Shown: positions 22,311 to 35,224, counted from the first letter of the stretch. The stretch is DNA of 64,000 nucleotides from Nyssa sinensis (GCA_008638375.1 CM018041.1:434001-498000), one strand, 5' to 3'. Notes: generated by a model from the sequence alone, not told the origin. Translations and numbers: made by a program.

Positions 22311-24473
22311 AGATGAATGATTGGAAACCATCATTTGCAGAAATGCTAAGGTCCCAAAAGACACGAAACTTCCAAAAGCGTGAAGGTCTCCATAATATAA
22401 TACTATTCCAACTATCACATGTTCATGAGTAGGGAGGATCTTATTAATGGCTTCGTCATGAACGAGGACAAAACGTTCAGAATATTCAGGGTATTGTGGC
22501 ATGGTAGATAAAGTAATGGACTCTTCGAACAGTCTTCTGTACACCTTATACGTGAAGCTTTATGGACATTTTAAAACCCAGAAATTCTCTCAATTTCCTC
22601 TTATTTTGGACATTAGTGGAACACCTGACAAACTTAAGGCACTCATGTGAGACCTAGGGATTGACCATTATAAATACCCTTAACCATAACAATAAATAAG
22701 GTAATAATTTTCCATATACCACTTGAAAGAGTTAACTTTCGAAAATTGTTCCACAATCATCCCTTGTACTTGAAATCTCGTCCAAATTGGATTCCTTGTA
22801 TTAGGAATCTCATTAACATCCCAAGCCTTGTCCCACTTTTTTGAAAATCTTTTGTGAAGGTTCTAAATCACCAAGTCACTTCTTTGATTCATCTCACCTC
22901 CACGACACTCAAGCCATCCACAAAACTCATCGCTTGTAGCCAGGTTGAGTAAAATCTAACTAATTAAGGGTTTTGGGAAAGGCTAATGCAAGATTAGTGA
23001 CACATGTGAAAGATGCTAATCAAATCAAGTTGCTTTAAGAAGATAGAAGCTTGTGACATATAATTAGACCAAAAGACCAAATCAACATAAAAAACATGTG
23101 GCTCAGCATGGTGGATATAAACACACGAGTGGTAGGTAAGAATTGATGGGTGTGAAATGATAGCAAAAGTGGCAAGTAAGTTGGGAGAAAACCTAATTAA
23201 TATTTATTCAATCAATGTTCTAAATCTTTTAAAACATTTTTATTGAATAGTAAAATATACTTTTAGTTCATGAAAAACAAGTGATTGAAACAGTGTTTTG
23301 AAGTATAATAAATTTAATAGGATGAAGGAGTTTTATAAATCTACAAAAAAAGGGAGAAAAAACAGAGGTGAGTTAGATCAGTTTTCTATTGTTTGGTATG
23401 AGGGAAAATATAAGGAAAGAAGAAGAAAAGTGTTTTCTTTCATTTGTCCTAATATATTTCTTTTTTCTTTTTTAATCTCCATCCTCAACTAAGGTGACGC
23501 TAAAGTCATCCATGGTCTTTAAAAATATGGTGGCCAGTGGAAGAATTCACAATTAGTTATAACTTCATTTTTTTCAATTTATTATGATTTTTAAATATAA
23601 GGATAGAATGAGGAATCAAGAAATATGAATTTCTCTTGAAATTACCGTAATGCGAAAAGTGATAAGAGAAATCCAACCAAAATCAATATTTACATAAGAA
23701 AACTAAAATAACAAAAACATGATACGACGAGTTTTATTTAAAATAATAAATTCGAGATAAACTCAAATTTAAAAACTAAATAATCATTCATTAATTTTGA
23801 AACAAAAAAAAAATATATATATATATATTTACGAATATCATATTTATCTCACATTACAAACGCCTCCTAACACACGCCCAATCACACTTACAAAATAAAA
23901 CCAACAAAACATCCCTTCATTTTGTTTGGGACATTTTTTTCATCTCATTTCTTTTTCATTTAATTTTCTGCCACTCAGTATCAAATAAAGCATTAAGCTC
24001 TATAACCTATTCTAAAAAAAAGGGATGGTGACGGTAATGGTAGATTATGTTTGATTGACAAAACAAATTTATGCAAAGAGACAACACATGACTCACGCGG
24101 TCCAGCTCTCATCCGAGGCTGTGCATTTTCTTGTCTCCACTCTTTGCACGCAAACTCACTTTTCTCTTTTTATTTATTTTTTAATATCTCGATATCGACC
24201 GTATGAACTGAACCAAGTGAAGGTCACAGCCTGTGTATTTGTGTGTGTATACTTTACATTTTGATTTGAGTGTGTGTATGTGTGTATATATATATATATA
24301 TATTTTTTATGATGGACGATGAGAATTAAATCCTGATTTTTTTGTTATAATGGTTTTCATATAAAATTTATTTTTTATTTTTAATTTTTTCTCCTTCTAA
24401 AAAGATAACAAAGTTTTTATATATATATTTTTATATATAAATAAAGATATATATATATATATATATATTATAT
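22311..24473. other. Gene-free spacer, partly LTR-like
   Basis: No gene match. The part up to about 22950 (TATAAATACCC near 22670, followed by a C-rich stretch) could be an LTR of the element whose gag lies at 20598. The rest is AT-rich unique-looking DNA with (AT)n near 24286-24302 and 24446-24468. Confidence 0.4.
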
Positions 24474-25100
24474 TGATATACCATAAAAAGACAGGCCAAT
24501 CAACACTTGACACGTATGACCACAGTCCGATTTATGTTCAGCTAGCATGATTCTCGCTCAGCCAATGACATCCAGATCATCACATAAGGTCGGAAGTGAC
24601 CAAACAAATATATCCAGAACTGATCACAGGGTCCAGACCAGAGCTTCAGATCTCGTCACCGCCTTAGCGGATTCCGAGCAAAGAATAGGGAAACAGTCTC
24701 CAATACGGAAACTACCATTTATGATTATCTCCGCCTTAGCGGATTCCGGGCAGAGGATAAGGAAGCAGTCTCCAATACGGAAACTACCATTTATGATTAT
24801 CTCCATCTACGACTCAATGCCCACAAGGTAACTGCAATCTCCGATGATCATATCCCTATATTCATGGCGTCGAATCCTAATCAACTTAGGAAAGCTTCGG
24901 CCTATATATTAAACTCTAGAGGTACGCTATCAAATTCATGCTCATTCTTTGACTTTCAATACAGTCTTTCAATTCCCTTACTCACTTAAGCATCGGAGCG
25001 GCTACCGCCGGAGCCAATCCGGTGGTCCTCTGATCATCTTTCTGAGTGTTCTACAGGTCACGGAGCCCTCACGTGTAGCGAGTCAAAAAGTGCAGCATCA
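24474..25100. mobile_element. Solo LTR upstream of IDI
   Basis: Starts TGATATACC and ends TGCAGCATCA, giving TGAT...ATCA termini, and is flanked by TATAT on both sides (24469-24473, 25101-25105). It contains GCATCGGAGCGGCTACCGCCGGAGCC, a block I associate with Ty3/gypsy LTRs. The five-base duplication is AT-rich so it carries limited weight alone, but together with the termini and the missing internal region it supports a 627-bp solo LTR. It includes an internal 72-bp duplication and a CACGTG at 25070-25075. Confidence 0.7.
24660..24803. repeat. Two tandem 72-bp copies inside the solo LTR
   Basis: CGCCTTAGCGGATTCCG...GATTATCTC occurs at 24660-24731 and again at 24732-24803 with about six differences. 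Tandem duplication within LTR U3 regions is common. Confidence 0.9.
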
Positions 25101-25361
25101 TATATTATTTTATTATTTTTTATTTTTAATCCGTTAAATATTTATATTTAATTTATATTGACCTATTAAATTAACGAATTTTTTATTACTCAACTTGTTT
25201 ATAATACGTTAATTAAATGAATGAGTTAAAACGAATTGAAAGTGAACGGATTAGAACGAATTAACAAATTTGAATAACGTTTCTCACCTCGGCCACAGGT
25301 TTCGATCGGGAGACGATAACCAAAACTTTTCTCCGTACTAAGACCCTCGTGGCCCGCGAGT

Positions 25362-25476
25362 CTATATATATATATATATATACATCTTGAGCAAGCATAA
25401 ATGGACGTCAGCGGTGGGCGTTGACGGGAAATAAAATCAACGGTTCATGGTGGAAACTCCGAAGCCCAAATTCTGA
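25362..25476 (+). promoter_or_regulatory. IDI promoter-proximal region with TATA run, ACGT motif and two short uORFs
   Basis: A (TA)n tract at about 25362-25381 could serve as TATA element. GACGTC (25404-25409) is an ACGT-core bZIP-type motif. Two short reading frames precede the main ATG: 25401-25424 (seven residues) and 25447-25476 (nine residues), the latter ending two bases before the IDI start at 25479. Whether they are transcribed depends on the start site, which cannot be read from sequence. Confidence 0.4.
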
Positions 25477-25478
25477 AA

Positions 25479-26467
25479 ATGTCGTTAGCTTCACATCTAC
25501 CAAGCGTAGCCTGTAGGCTCTCCACTTCACTAGTCGCCTCTCCCAAACCCAATCCTTATTCTCATCTCTCTTTCTTCTCTTTCTCTTTCTCTTTCTCTTC
25601 TTCTTCGTCTCCGTCCAGAAACCCTATCACCCTCAGAAGCGTTTCCTGCTGCTCATCGCATCTCTCTGCCTATCATTCACCCGTCACCGCCAAAGCCTCC
25701 ACCACCTCCGCCATGGGTGACACCGCTACCGATGCTGGCATGGACGCTGTCCAGAGGCGTCTCATGTTCGAAGACGAGTCAGTGCCCCCTTTCTTCTGAT
25801 ACTTTTATGTAAAATGTGTACCTTTTGTTCTCCCTTTTTAAATCGAGGTTTATAGTTTTTGTCGATGATCTGTGTTTGTTGTCGTCTTGTGATATCCTTA
25901 TTTGATCTTGTTTGGCTGCTGAGAAAATTGGACAAACGAAAAGAAAACAAAAATAATGAGAAATTTTAGATATATATTATATAATGTTGTTATGCTAAAA
26001 TATTAATAGCATCAAACAGTTTTCTTTCTTCCCCCTCCTCTTGCAGACAAAAATCAATTCCTCTCTTTCCATCTGTTGTGTGAATTGTAGAAAAGTCTTC
26101 TCATTTTTTATTATATCTATTTTATCTATCAGTATTTCGGTGATGAAGTGAAGAATTTAGTTATATTAATTGAAGAGTAGTCAGCAGATGTATGCAGATG
26201 TTCAGGCTCCTCCCCAATTTCTTTCAGATCAGTCGCTCTCATGCTTTATTACATAAAGTGGGTCTTACCTCCAAAGAGAATTGGACAAAATATATTTTGA
26301 GGCAGGTGCCAAACCCAAGTTAGAAATCGGTTGGCCTTGTTATTTTAGGGTCTATTTGGTCTTGCTCTTAAAAATATTTTATTGACAAAGGTTTTTTTTT
26401 TTCTTTCTTGTTTTTGTTTCTGTTTTTTTTCCCCATTTTCCAGTGAAAAGTGGTGAGACATTTTGAG

Positions 26468-26515
<48 letters not shown>

Positions 26516-29452
26516 ATATAAACTTCCTTGAATGAAAGCTTAAAATGAATGAGAAAACAACTCTCAATGATGTTTTCCGAAAACAAGTTATTTGTATATA
26601 AATTTTTGAAAAATGATTATTCAAAACACACTGAAAAGTGAAAGCCACATATTTTTTTGCATTATATTTAAGTTGTATGATGAAAAGCAGATTTCATGTC
26701 TGAATCCAAAAGCTATATGGCCCAAATGCTTAAGTATTATTCTTGGTTAGACAATCAATCAGATCCGCAGGAAGTGGTGGTGAAGGTAGATGTTTTGGCA
26801 CTGGTACATGTGTTGCACTAGAACTGTTGCTACAGTGTCAGCATTTGCAATTAACCTGATGGTGTCTGTATTACTTGGGTCACTGCTCGAGAAATGATGG
26901 CGCCTTGGATGGGAACTAGGTTATGGTAATTTATTAATGTTTTGATCCCAGGGCATTTTTGGGGTCTTAATCCTCCGATTTTTGTTCTGCGTTATCTGTT
27001 TGGTTCACTAGTTCACTGCTGTTAGTTTTTATTAGTTGATAAGTTTCTAAATGTTTCAGGTACATGTGAGTGCCCCCTTTGGCACAATGTCTATAATACT
27101 CACTCTTTACTTATAAAAAAAAAAATTTCTAAAAGTTTCAGTGATTTTGTTATAAAAAAATTAGAAAATAAGATATCAATGAATTTGCACAATTATTTCT
27201 TTAGTTTCAACCTTTTGAAGAAAATATTTACGGCAGCACTTGTAATGCATGAAGAGGATTATTCAGGTTATGTACTTGTGTTCCACTTCATGCATTAATA
27301 GGAAGGAACAATTAGTTTTTGTTTTTTGGAACTCTAGAAATTATTCAAGAGAATAACAAAAAAAAAAGAGGAGGAAAATATGCTTAAATGTTAATAAGGG
27401 GGACTCTTGTTTGATTTTGGCATTTTCTGTTCAAATTATTCAATTGAACTTCAGATCTGTTTCTCATACTAATAATTGATTCTGTAGCTTATCATGTATA
27501 TCAGCTATGCAATATTCTCATGTGAATATTGGTAATATTGAATGGCAATGTAGTCCAACTCGATTTACTTTGACTATCATTCTTCAAGTTTATTTTGTTC
27601 TTTTTCAGTCAGACACACCCGCTTTTCTCCTTTCTCCTTTTCTTTTCATCCTGTAGGATCAAAGCTTTAGAGCTTTTTTTTGGTCAATGTCATTTACTTC
27701 CCGGTTTTAATAACATTTTTTCATCCAAATTCTGCAGATGTATTTTGGTAGATGAGAATGATCGTGTTGTTGGCCATGATACCAAATACAATTGTAAGTA
27801 GGATTTCTTTCTTGCAACTTTCTTGGGCGGATAGTCTATTGTTGTATAAATTGAAGTTAATTATTTCAATGCTTTCTTTCTTCTAAAAGGACAAATCTTA
27901 TGCTGCTATGTGGCTTGGGAATTTTATGTTCAGAAAAGAATGTTGTCTTTGACATTGTTATGGAGTTTGTAAATCATTTGAAGTGTTACCTTGCTTCCAA
28001 GAAGAGATACTGCCGTTCAATATTCTACCTATAGAAATCTTTTCATATTTTTACCTATCAATTTGGTTTTACTTTGGCATGTATTTAACTCGCACAAATT
28101 AATCAGTGTATGGTAACTCATTAACTATTATCATTTAGGGCATTTTATTCTAGTTAGTAAATGAAAGAAAGTAAAACCGACAATTTCACACAGGCAATAT
28201 GACTAGTTGCTGCAAATTTGAATTTTTCCACTTCTCAAATGAGGTTATGTATCATGTGTTGGAGCACTTATTTTGTTCTTTAAAATGTTTTTTTGTTTTG
28301 TTTTTCTGAATCAATTTGTCCCTTCTCTTTCTTGTTTTTCTTCTTCTTCTTCCTTTTTTCTTTCTTTCATTAATTTTCTTTTTTATTGGCAGTGCTTCTG
28401 GGGTTTGGGGGAAGGGAAATGTCCCTTTTATTTTATTCAAATAAGGTGACATATAGCTGCAATCATCCAACACAGAGAGGACTCTTGAATTTTATATCCA
28501 CATAAGCTTTCTCTTATGTTTGCAACATTTTCTCGCTATTTCAACATTTCCTTTAAATTAGTTATAATATTGCTCGTTTGGATGGGCGGTAGAAACGGGC
28601 ATTTAGGAAAATGGCGTTTTGGAAAAAGCTACTTACCAGCACTTTTCCAAAATGTATGTTTTGGTTTTTAAAATATCTAAATGGACGTTTTGAGAAGTCC
28701 AAACAAACATTCACTTATCTCAAAAACCCATTTAAAACGTGAAAATGGCCAAACGGGCAGTTCTACCGCACATCCAAACACAGCCATAACAAAGATGGTG
28801 GTGTTGGTGCTACAGAGCAGCACGGTCAGTTCTAGTATGCTCTCACTGTAAAGTTTTTTCTCTATTGTATTTCTATGCGTCCTTTTAAAGCTCCAAACTG
28901 TTGTACCATGTTAATTCTGTTCTGAGTATAATCTTTTCAGAGGCTTGCAATTCTATTAGCAATATTTGTCATCTTTACCAATATATTTTTAAACAAATTT
29001 TGCTGATACTACAACCAAGACAACATGAAATTTTTTTGAGATGACAAATTTGCTGTAACTTTAATGGGATATTGTTGTTCATTATTATTGCAAGGAGCAT
29101 AAGATCAGTTGCTATGGTACAACCCAATCAAACCAATTTAATTACATTTAAAGTATTCGTTTGTTTGCGTCCTAAAGAAACACATCAGCAAAATAGCAAG
29201 GATTCTAAATATTTTGGAAAAAAAGTAAAAAATTTTGAGAAAATGTCAGTTTCCATTTTCTTCTTTTGAAAAAAAAAATAGAAATGATTTAAAATTCTTG
29301 TGCAAGAAGCAACTCTGTGGCGTTTCTAAAGCAGGATATGTTTTCAGAGATTCTTGAAAAAGAAAAATTCAGAAACACACTTTTGGACATGTTTTTCTGT
29401 TCCACATTTATTTTAACTGTATTTTTTTTATCAGTAAGTTATTTTTGATAGG

Positions 29453-29498
<46 letters not shown>

Positions 29499-32400
29499 GC
29501 ACACACTTTGTCCCAAAGGGGACTTGAACCCTCGAGATACCAGTCAAACTGGAGCTTGTTGGTTACTGTATTTTCTGTTTGTTGTTGAATTATGGAAATA
29601 TATCGCAGTAGACTGATATTCTTTTAGTAAATAAGATTCTTCTTTCAATAAATTATGGACATGAAGATATGTGCAACTTACTTGCATGGGGTAGAAGAAG
29701 CTCATAAAGTAACTATATAGTGAAAGAAATTAAAAAAATAAAAATAAAAATGGAAGAGATGTTTCTGAAAATTTCAACAAAATTTCACTAAATTTTCAAT
29801 ATGTAATCATTTTATATTTTCTATGAACTGTAATATATTTATCTTTAACTAATGTTATAAGTTAATTTCACTCATTCTTTTATTTTACTTTGGCTTCCAA
29901 GAATTGGGGGGAAATGAGGGAAAATAATTTCGAATGTTAGAGCTATTTGATGTTGTAGTAAAATTCCTTCACTTCTCTCCTCCTCCATTGTCTATCAAAC
30001 AAAACAAAGGGTTAAAATTTAGTCGTTTTTTCAGATGCATGCTTAAAATGAAAGGAAGTGTCAGTTTTCTTTCCTTCATTCCTTCTCCATGCTTTGGACA
30101 CATTGCTACATTCAACTGTGTTATTCATATGTTTTTGTGCATGTATTTTTTCTGTTAAGGTACATTTTATGCATGTACACGTAGATTACACTGATGTGAT
30201 TTTCTTGTTTGTTGATAATTATGAATGGTTTTCTAATCTGTAGGCCACTTGATGGAAAAGATTGAATCTGAAAATTTGCTACACAGAGCTTTTAGTGTGT
30301 TTTTATTTAACTCAAAGTACGAGTTACTCCTTCAGGTATGTGTTCAAGTTTTATGGGTTGGAAATGTCAGTGAATATTATTGCAATTGCATTTGTTTAAA
30401 TGTTGGGAACATATTTTGGCAATTTGGTAGGTTATTTCCATTATAAAGGATTTATTTTATGGGTATAGTATGAATGTATATTTGAATGAGGGATGGTTTC
30501 AGTTGTGGAAAGATTTTCTTTTCAAAACTTAGATGTTGTCATTTCTAAAGGAGTTTACCTTTTGTCATTAAGAAAGAGAAGTTTAAAATAGAAGGAATTC
30601 TAGAAATAGGTTGCCTGAGTGTGGAAAATCATGCTAAAGTAGCAGCATCCTTGTAAAACAGTTTGTAGCACCTTAATGTCTTTTCTTCATTTTGCTCAAT
30701 TATTGTTTTTTTTCTTCTTATCTGAACTAAATAAAATAGGAAAAGTAGTGTTTAAAAGGAAAAGGATGAGAAGAGAAGAGGGAGTAACTTGAGAAGGCTG
30801 ATTCTTAAATTAGCTGACGTAGCTTGGAAGACACCCAACAGTTACAATGGAGTTACAGCAAAATATATTTGGATGAATACTGAAATATTGAAAATCTAAT
30901 TTTGGTTAGATTAATGTGACTTAATCTGGCTATCATGCATGCCCTAGGTTTTCCCAACATTTCTAGAAAATGGGTGGAGAATTGATGTGAATAGAAACTT
31001 GAAGGTTCAATGTTGTGGTTTTTGGTTAAGCTTGTAGGTTCAAGGTCTTAAAGAGTCGAATGAAGGTCTAGGGTTTGGATATGGTTTGAGGTTATATTGC
31101 CTTGATTTTCAAGGTGATAGGTTGTGGGGTTTATAGAGAAAATAGTGGTACAAATAGTAGATAGTGAGCATTTAGGGTTTTAGGTGTTAAATTAAAAGCT
31201 ATTGATTAGGGAATGGGTTACGGTTAACTAGGGCTTGGTAAGACAAGATTGTAGGGCAGAATTAGGGGTGAAATATGACGTTGAATAGTAACTTGAGAAT
31301 GGCAAATTAAGAGAAGAAAATTAGGAGGAAATTTGCTAGTGCTAAGCCAAGTCATACAAACACAATATCATAATGCATAATTCAACAGAACTCAATTTGA
31401 TGTTAAAAAAAAGAAGAAAAACACAGCTCAATACAACTAACTAAACAATAAACCTCGCTTATTACCCACCAAAAAAAAAAGAAAAAAAAATCAACTTACT
31501 AAACCTTATTTCAGCTATGGGGTCCCTTGTATGAATCATGTTTTGTTAACACGTATATTTGTATATCCATGTACATGTATATAATCTCATGTGTTATTTG
31601 GGTGCTCTAACACTAGGTATTACGCTTGCTTCTGTTCTGTGTTTTTGGGCACTTGAAGTTAGAATTTCTGCAATTTTGGTAATTTAGGCTTGAAATCCAC
31701 AAACTATAGGGCTTAAAGCTAGGCTTAAGAAGAAAAAGAAGAAAGAAAGAGAGAGAAATTAAGAAATATTTTTGAAATTTTATTCTCCTAAATCCTTTCC
31801 TAAACTCAGTCACAGCATGTATAAGTTTCTCTGCTTACTTGGTCCATGATCAAGATATTTCGGCCTGAAGCTTCCTTACCCAAAGTAAAAAGTGGAAATA
31901 AAACCAGTTAAAATGAAAAAACCTGTAAAACTAACACTGTTCCACACTTCACAAAATTTCAAAAATACCTTTGACCACATTTACCGATCAAAAAAAAAAA
32001 AAACCTTCGACATTCTAAAACTTTTAATTAAAACGGAGACTAAATGAAACAAAGAAATTGATGACTCTTAAAACTTAAAATAAAATATTGAAGAAATTTT
32101 CTAAGATAAAATGTAAATGAATTATCTCCTTAAAGTTTTTCTTTCTTCTTTAAAGTCCAATCAATGATTAATTGCACCCTAAGTAACTCCACCATCTCGA
32201 CAACATATAATCCTCCCTGTGTGGCAGAAACTTGGCCTTGAGGTTCATAGCATGTACAACAATTGGCAATCTTGAAACTTGCATGATTGGAGTTGGAGTT
32301 GGAGTTGGATTTGGATTTTGATGTTTCCAAGTTCACTTTTTTATTTTTTTATTAAAAGCAATGGTGACGAGATTTGGTAATATATATCTTTTCAATAATA

Positions 32401-34048
32401 CAGACATATTTTCTATGAATGATGAAATGACTAGTGGGGCACTTGTTGATTTAAACTAGTATTAGTTTGTTTTGGAGTGTGATAATTTTTGTTCTCATTT
32501 ATTACTTTAATGATCCCCGGTTTGACAATCTGTTCATACAGTTCCTTTGTACCTATCAAGTAATGCATTTTTCATGGTAGTCAACAGAATGTTGGGTTAC
32601 GAAGAAACAATATGTTCATATAATAAGGAGATGTAAAGTGGTAATATTGAGATGAATATATGGAAAGATAAGAAATAATAAAATTAGAAATTAGAATATT
32701 GGTGAGACATTCACCTGTAGGTGACAAAAAAGAGTGAGAGTCGACTAAAGATAGTTTGGTAATGTACAGCGAATACCCATGATTGTACCAATAAAGAAGA
32801 AAGACACAATCCGCATTAAGAGTAGTGATAAGGGGAGGAGAAGACTGTATTAACATGGGTTGAGATATAGTAAGGAAATGCATAACAGCGTGAAGTCTAA
32901 CTGAATGTATGACACTAGATAGAGCGGAATGATGAAATGGGATAAATAGTTGAGATAAATGTTTGGTTGAGTTTGATAGATATGCTTAATACAACAGCTG
33001 TTACTTTTCATTTAGCTTTTGCTTGTTTTCCTTGAATTTTCTTGTTATCAGCCATCTTTGGAATGCAATGTTGGTCATATGAATTTCTCATTCATTATTT
33101 TTTTGCAAGTATTAGGAGTATGTTTCTTGTTAAACGTTAATCCCTGTTGTATGTGCAGCAACGGTCTGCAACAAAGGTAACATTCCCTCTGGTGTGGACG
33201 AACACCTGCTGCAGCCATCCGTTATACCGAGAATCCGAGCTTATCGATGAGAATGCCCTTGGTATTCATTTCAATATCTTTTCCACTGGAAGACCCTTTT
33301 ATTCTGTCACCGGGACATTTTCTTATTTTCCTTAGTATTTAATTACTTCCCAGGGGTGAGGAATGCTGCACAAAGGAAGCTTCTGGATGAACTTGGTATT
33401 CCTGCTGAAGAGTTACCAGTTGATCAGTTCATCCCGTTGGGTCGTATGCTATACAAGGCACCATCTGATGGCAAATGGGGAGAGCATGAACGTAATATTT
33501 TATACTTCAATTCATCTTAATCTTCACAAATTTGTCAACCATTGCCTTTTTTAAACTTTTTTTGAAGTTTTGCATTGGGTCCATGATTCATTTGGCAGCT
33601 AGTCTCTGTAAAATAATCTAATCCAAGATTGTGAAGTGAGCAAATGATGTTGACCACCTTTGCCTAAAATTAACTTTTACAATCTTGGTTTGGAATTTAT
33701 TTTATTTATTGAAGCTTGGCTGTTAGGTTGCTTTTTATTGTCGCACATGTCCCAGCTCGATCTTGCCCAAGGAAATTACGTTAAAAACTGACGGCCATGG
33801 AATGGTTTTCTTTTGTACCTTGTTGTTGACCCTTTTTCCAATTTGCAGTTGATTACCTACTCTTCATCATCCGAGACGTTAACGTGCATCCGAACCCTGA
33901 TGAAGTTGCCGATGTTAAATATGTGAACCGGGATCAGGTTGAAAGACCTGTTGAGAAAAGCAGATACTGGCGAGGAGGGGCTGAAGCTGTCGCCTTGGTT
34001 CAGACTGGTTGTGGAGAATTTCTTGTTCAAATGGTGGGACCATGTTGA
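25479..34048 (+). CDS. IPI: Isopentenyl-diphosphate delta-isomerase with 3' frameshift
   Basis: Six coding exons join in phase: 25479-25777, 27738-27793, 30244-30335, 33159-33261, 33354-33491, 33849-34048. The enzyme interconverts IPP and DMAPP for isoprenoid synthesis. Residues 1-78 are Ser/Pro-rich and look like a plastid or mitochondrial transit peptide. An ATG in strong context at 25713 (residue 79, [16 protein letters not shown]) is where short cytosolic/peroxisomal isoforms of plant IDI usually start. TNTCCSHP gives the catalytic cysteine (C166) and metal histidine (H169), LLDELGI lies in the Nudix region, and GEHELDYLLF supplies the acidic active-site residue. After Q259 the usual LKDLLRKAD block is found one base out of frame, so as written residues 260-295 are unrelated and the protein stops at 34046-34048. 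In the original frame the gene would end at 34103 with 313 residues. Either an assembly error or a recent inactivating mutation. AATAAA at 34165 and 34360 are candidate polyadenylation signals. Confidence 0.92.
26467..26513 (+). repeat. (TA)n(TG)n microsatellite in IDI intron 1
   Basis: A run of TA followed by about 14 TG units. It lies in IDI intron 1 (25778-27737), which otherwise shows no recognisable element. Confidence 0.95.
28572..28784. mobile_element. Foldback MITE in IDI intron 2
   Basis: Left end GCTCGTTTGGATGGGCGGTAGAA and the reverse complement of the right end GCTGTGTTTGGATGTGCGGTAGAA are near-identical, and the whole 213-bp element is largely self-complementary. A convincing target duplication was not found, so the superfamily is left open. 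Confidence 0.65.
29426..29574 (-). mobile_element. tRNA-derived SINE with (CT)n tail
   Basis: On the minus strand: AAGCTCCAGTTTGACTGGTATC, then GGGTTCAAGTCCCC, then GGGACAAAGTGTGTGCG and a long (AG)n. The B-box region matches the SINE at 12649. ACTGTATTTT on both sides (29416-29425, 29575-29584) is a probable target duplication. Lies in IDI intron 2. Confidence 0.65.
30336..33158 (+). other. IDI intron 3, no recognisable element
   Basis: Begins GTATGT and ends TGTGCAG. The 2.8-kb intron is AT-rich with no gene, LINE or clear MITE that I can identify. Confidence 0.6.
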
Positions 34049-34103
34049 AAAGGGGACCCTGCAGGGCGCTGCTGATATGAAAACCATTCACAATTTGACA
34101 TAA
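33937..34103 (+). other. Displaced 3' coding end of IDI after an extra G
   Basis: GATCAGGTTGAAAG at 33932-33945 has one G more than the conserved DQLK codons need (33937 or 33938). Past it, the next frame reads on through [11 protein letters not shown] and [10 protein letters not shown] to a TAA at 34101-34103, without any further damage. This is the conserved IDI C-terminus, including the tryptophan that lines the active site in the family. Confidence 0.9.
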
Positions 34104-34299
34104 AAAAAGGGAGCAGCCTACTTGATTTGTGGTTAGATCATGGTATTTCCAGTAGCTTCTTACCAATAAATGTGGACCAGGCAGTTCCAAGAAATCTGCT
34201 TTGCAAACGTGTAGGCGTTATCTTATCGTACCAAGTTCTGTTGTGCTCCTGCCCAAACAAAAAAACAATTTAAGTACCATATGTTCTTTCTGTGTCGGT

Positions 34300-34950
34300 C
34301 TTGTAATTTAGACTCGCCTTTGTGTGTGTTTGTGGTTTTTTTTTATTGTTGGAGAATTCAATAAAGAAACTGTGTCGTTGACTTGTAATAATTTAGACTT
34401 GGTTTTATAACGGGTTTCAGAGATTTCAATTCGAGACCAAATTTTTATAGGCATGTAATCGTGGATGAGTTTCATCATCATTATGAATTGTTTTGGTTTT
34501 GATTCCATGGAGTGTCAAATTTCAGATTTTGACTACTTTACTGTCTTGCTATTTATTTTTGTAATAATATTAAATATTTTAAATTTTTGTATCAAAATTT
34601 TCATTCTAAACATTAATAATTAAACATTTTATGTAATGATGATGATGATTTTCAAATCACTCTGATATAACATTATTAAGCATCTTATATCTAATGATTT
34701 ACAAATTACTCTTGAGACAACATTAATTAATTAAGTTAAAAAATGATGCACCACTTATTAATTGAACTACTAAATGAGTTTAGAAAAGATCCATTACTGA
34801 CTAAATGCTAAAACATATACATCAACAATAACTAAGTAGAGTTGCCACCATGCACTCTTCTAATATTTGACGAAGAAGATTATGGGTTCTATGTGAGCTG
34901 CTCATTTTGTTGTCAGAGTGACATAATATATATGACACCATCAGTGTCTT
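34300..34950. other. IDI 3' flank and RraA-like upstream spacer
   Basis: Contains the AATAAA at 34360-34365 and AT-rich DNA; no gene is seen. ATAATATATATG near 34924 may act as TATA element for the gene downstream. Confidence 0.4.
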
Positions 34951-34984
34951 CATCACCCACGCTTCCGCACCTCATCTAATCCCC

Positions 34985-35224
34985 ACACTCCACATTCACT
35001 CGGTAGAAACGTTTACACCCTTTCCACGCTCTTCCAAAGCGCGTGTCGATAGCATCCAAAAGTACCCCAAACCCAGTATCCGAATCCCACTTGCCCTTTC
35101 CCACGCGCTTCCCAGCTCAACGAAATACTCTTTATTTCTTGGTAGGTAAAGAGAAGCTCCATCTCCGAGTCTCAATTCACCCTTCTCTCTCGACCGAAGT
35201 GATCGCAATTGGGGTCGATAGAAG
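34985..35224 (+). other. Probable 5' leader exon of the RraA-like gene
   Basis: The C-rich stretch ends ATAGAAG|GTATGG, a good splice donor, and an acceptor TTTTTTCCCGAAG lies just before the coding exon at about 37025. This suggests a leader intron of about 1.8 kb. The 5' limit is a guess and only cDNA would prove the join. Confidence 0.45.

Noticed and set aside
22287..22544. Minus-strand open frame of 85 codons
   Set aside because: No domain; sits in presumed LTR-related DNA beside the minisatellite.
24949..25137. Open frame upstream of IDI
   Set aside because: It lies almost wholly within the solo LTR and has no protein similarity I recognise.
32130..32336. Minus-strand frame with Ser-Asn repeats in IDI intron 3
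   Set aside because: The repeats come from a short TTGGAG/TTGGA tandem stretch; no family match.
33932..33945. Intron or alternative splice explaining the extra G in IDI
   Set aside because: No intron can remove one base, and no second acceptor keeps the conserved residues on both sides. The displaced frame is colinear with genomic DNA.
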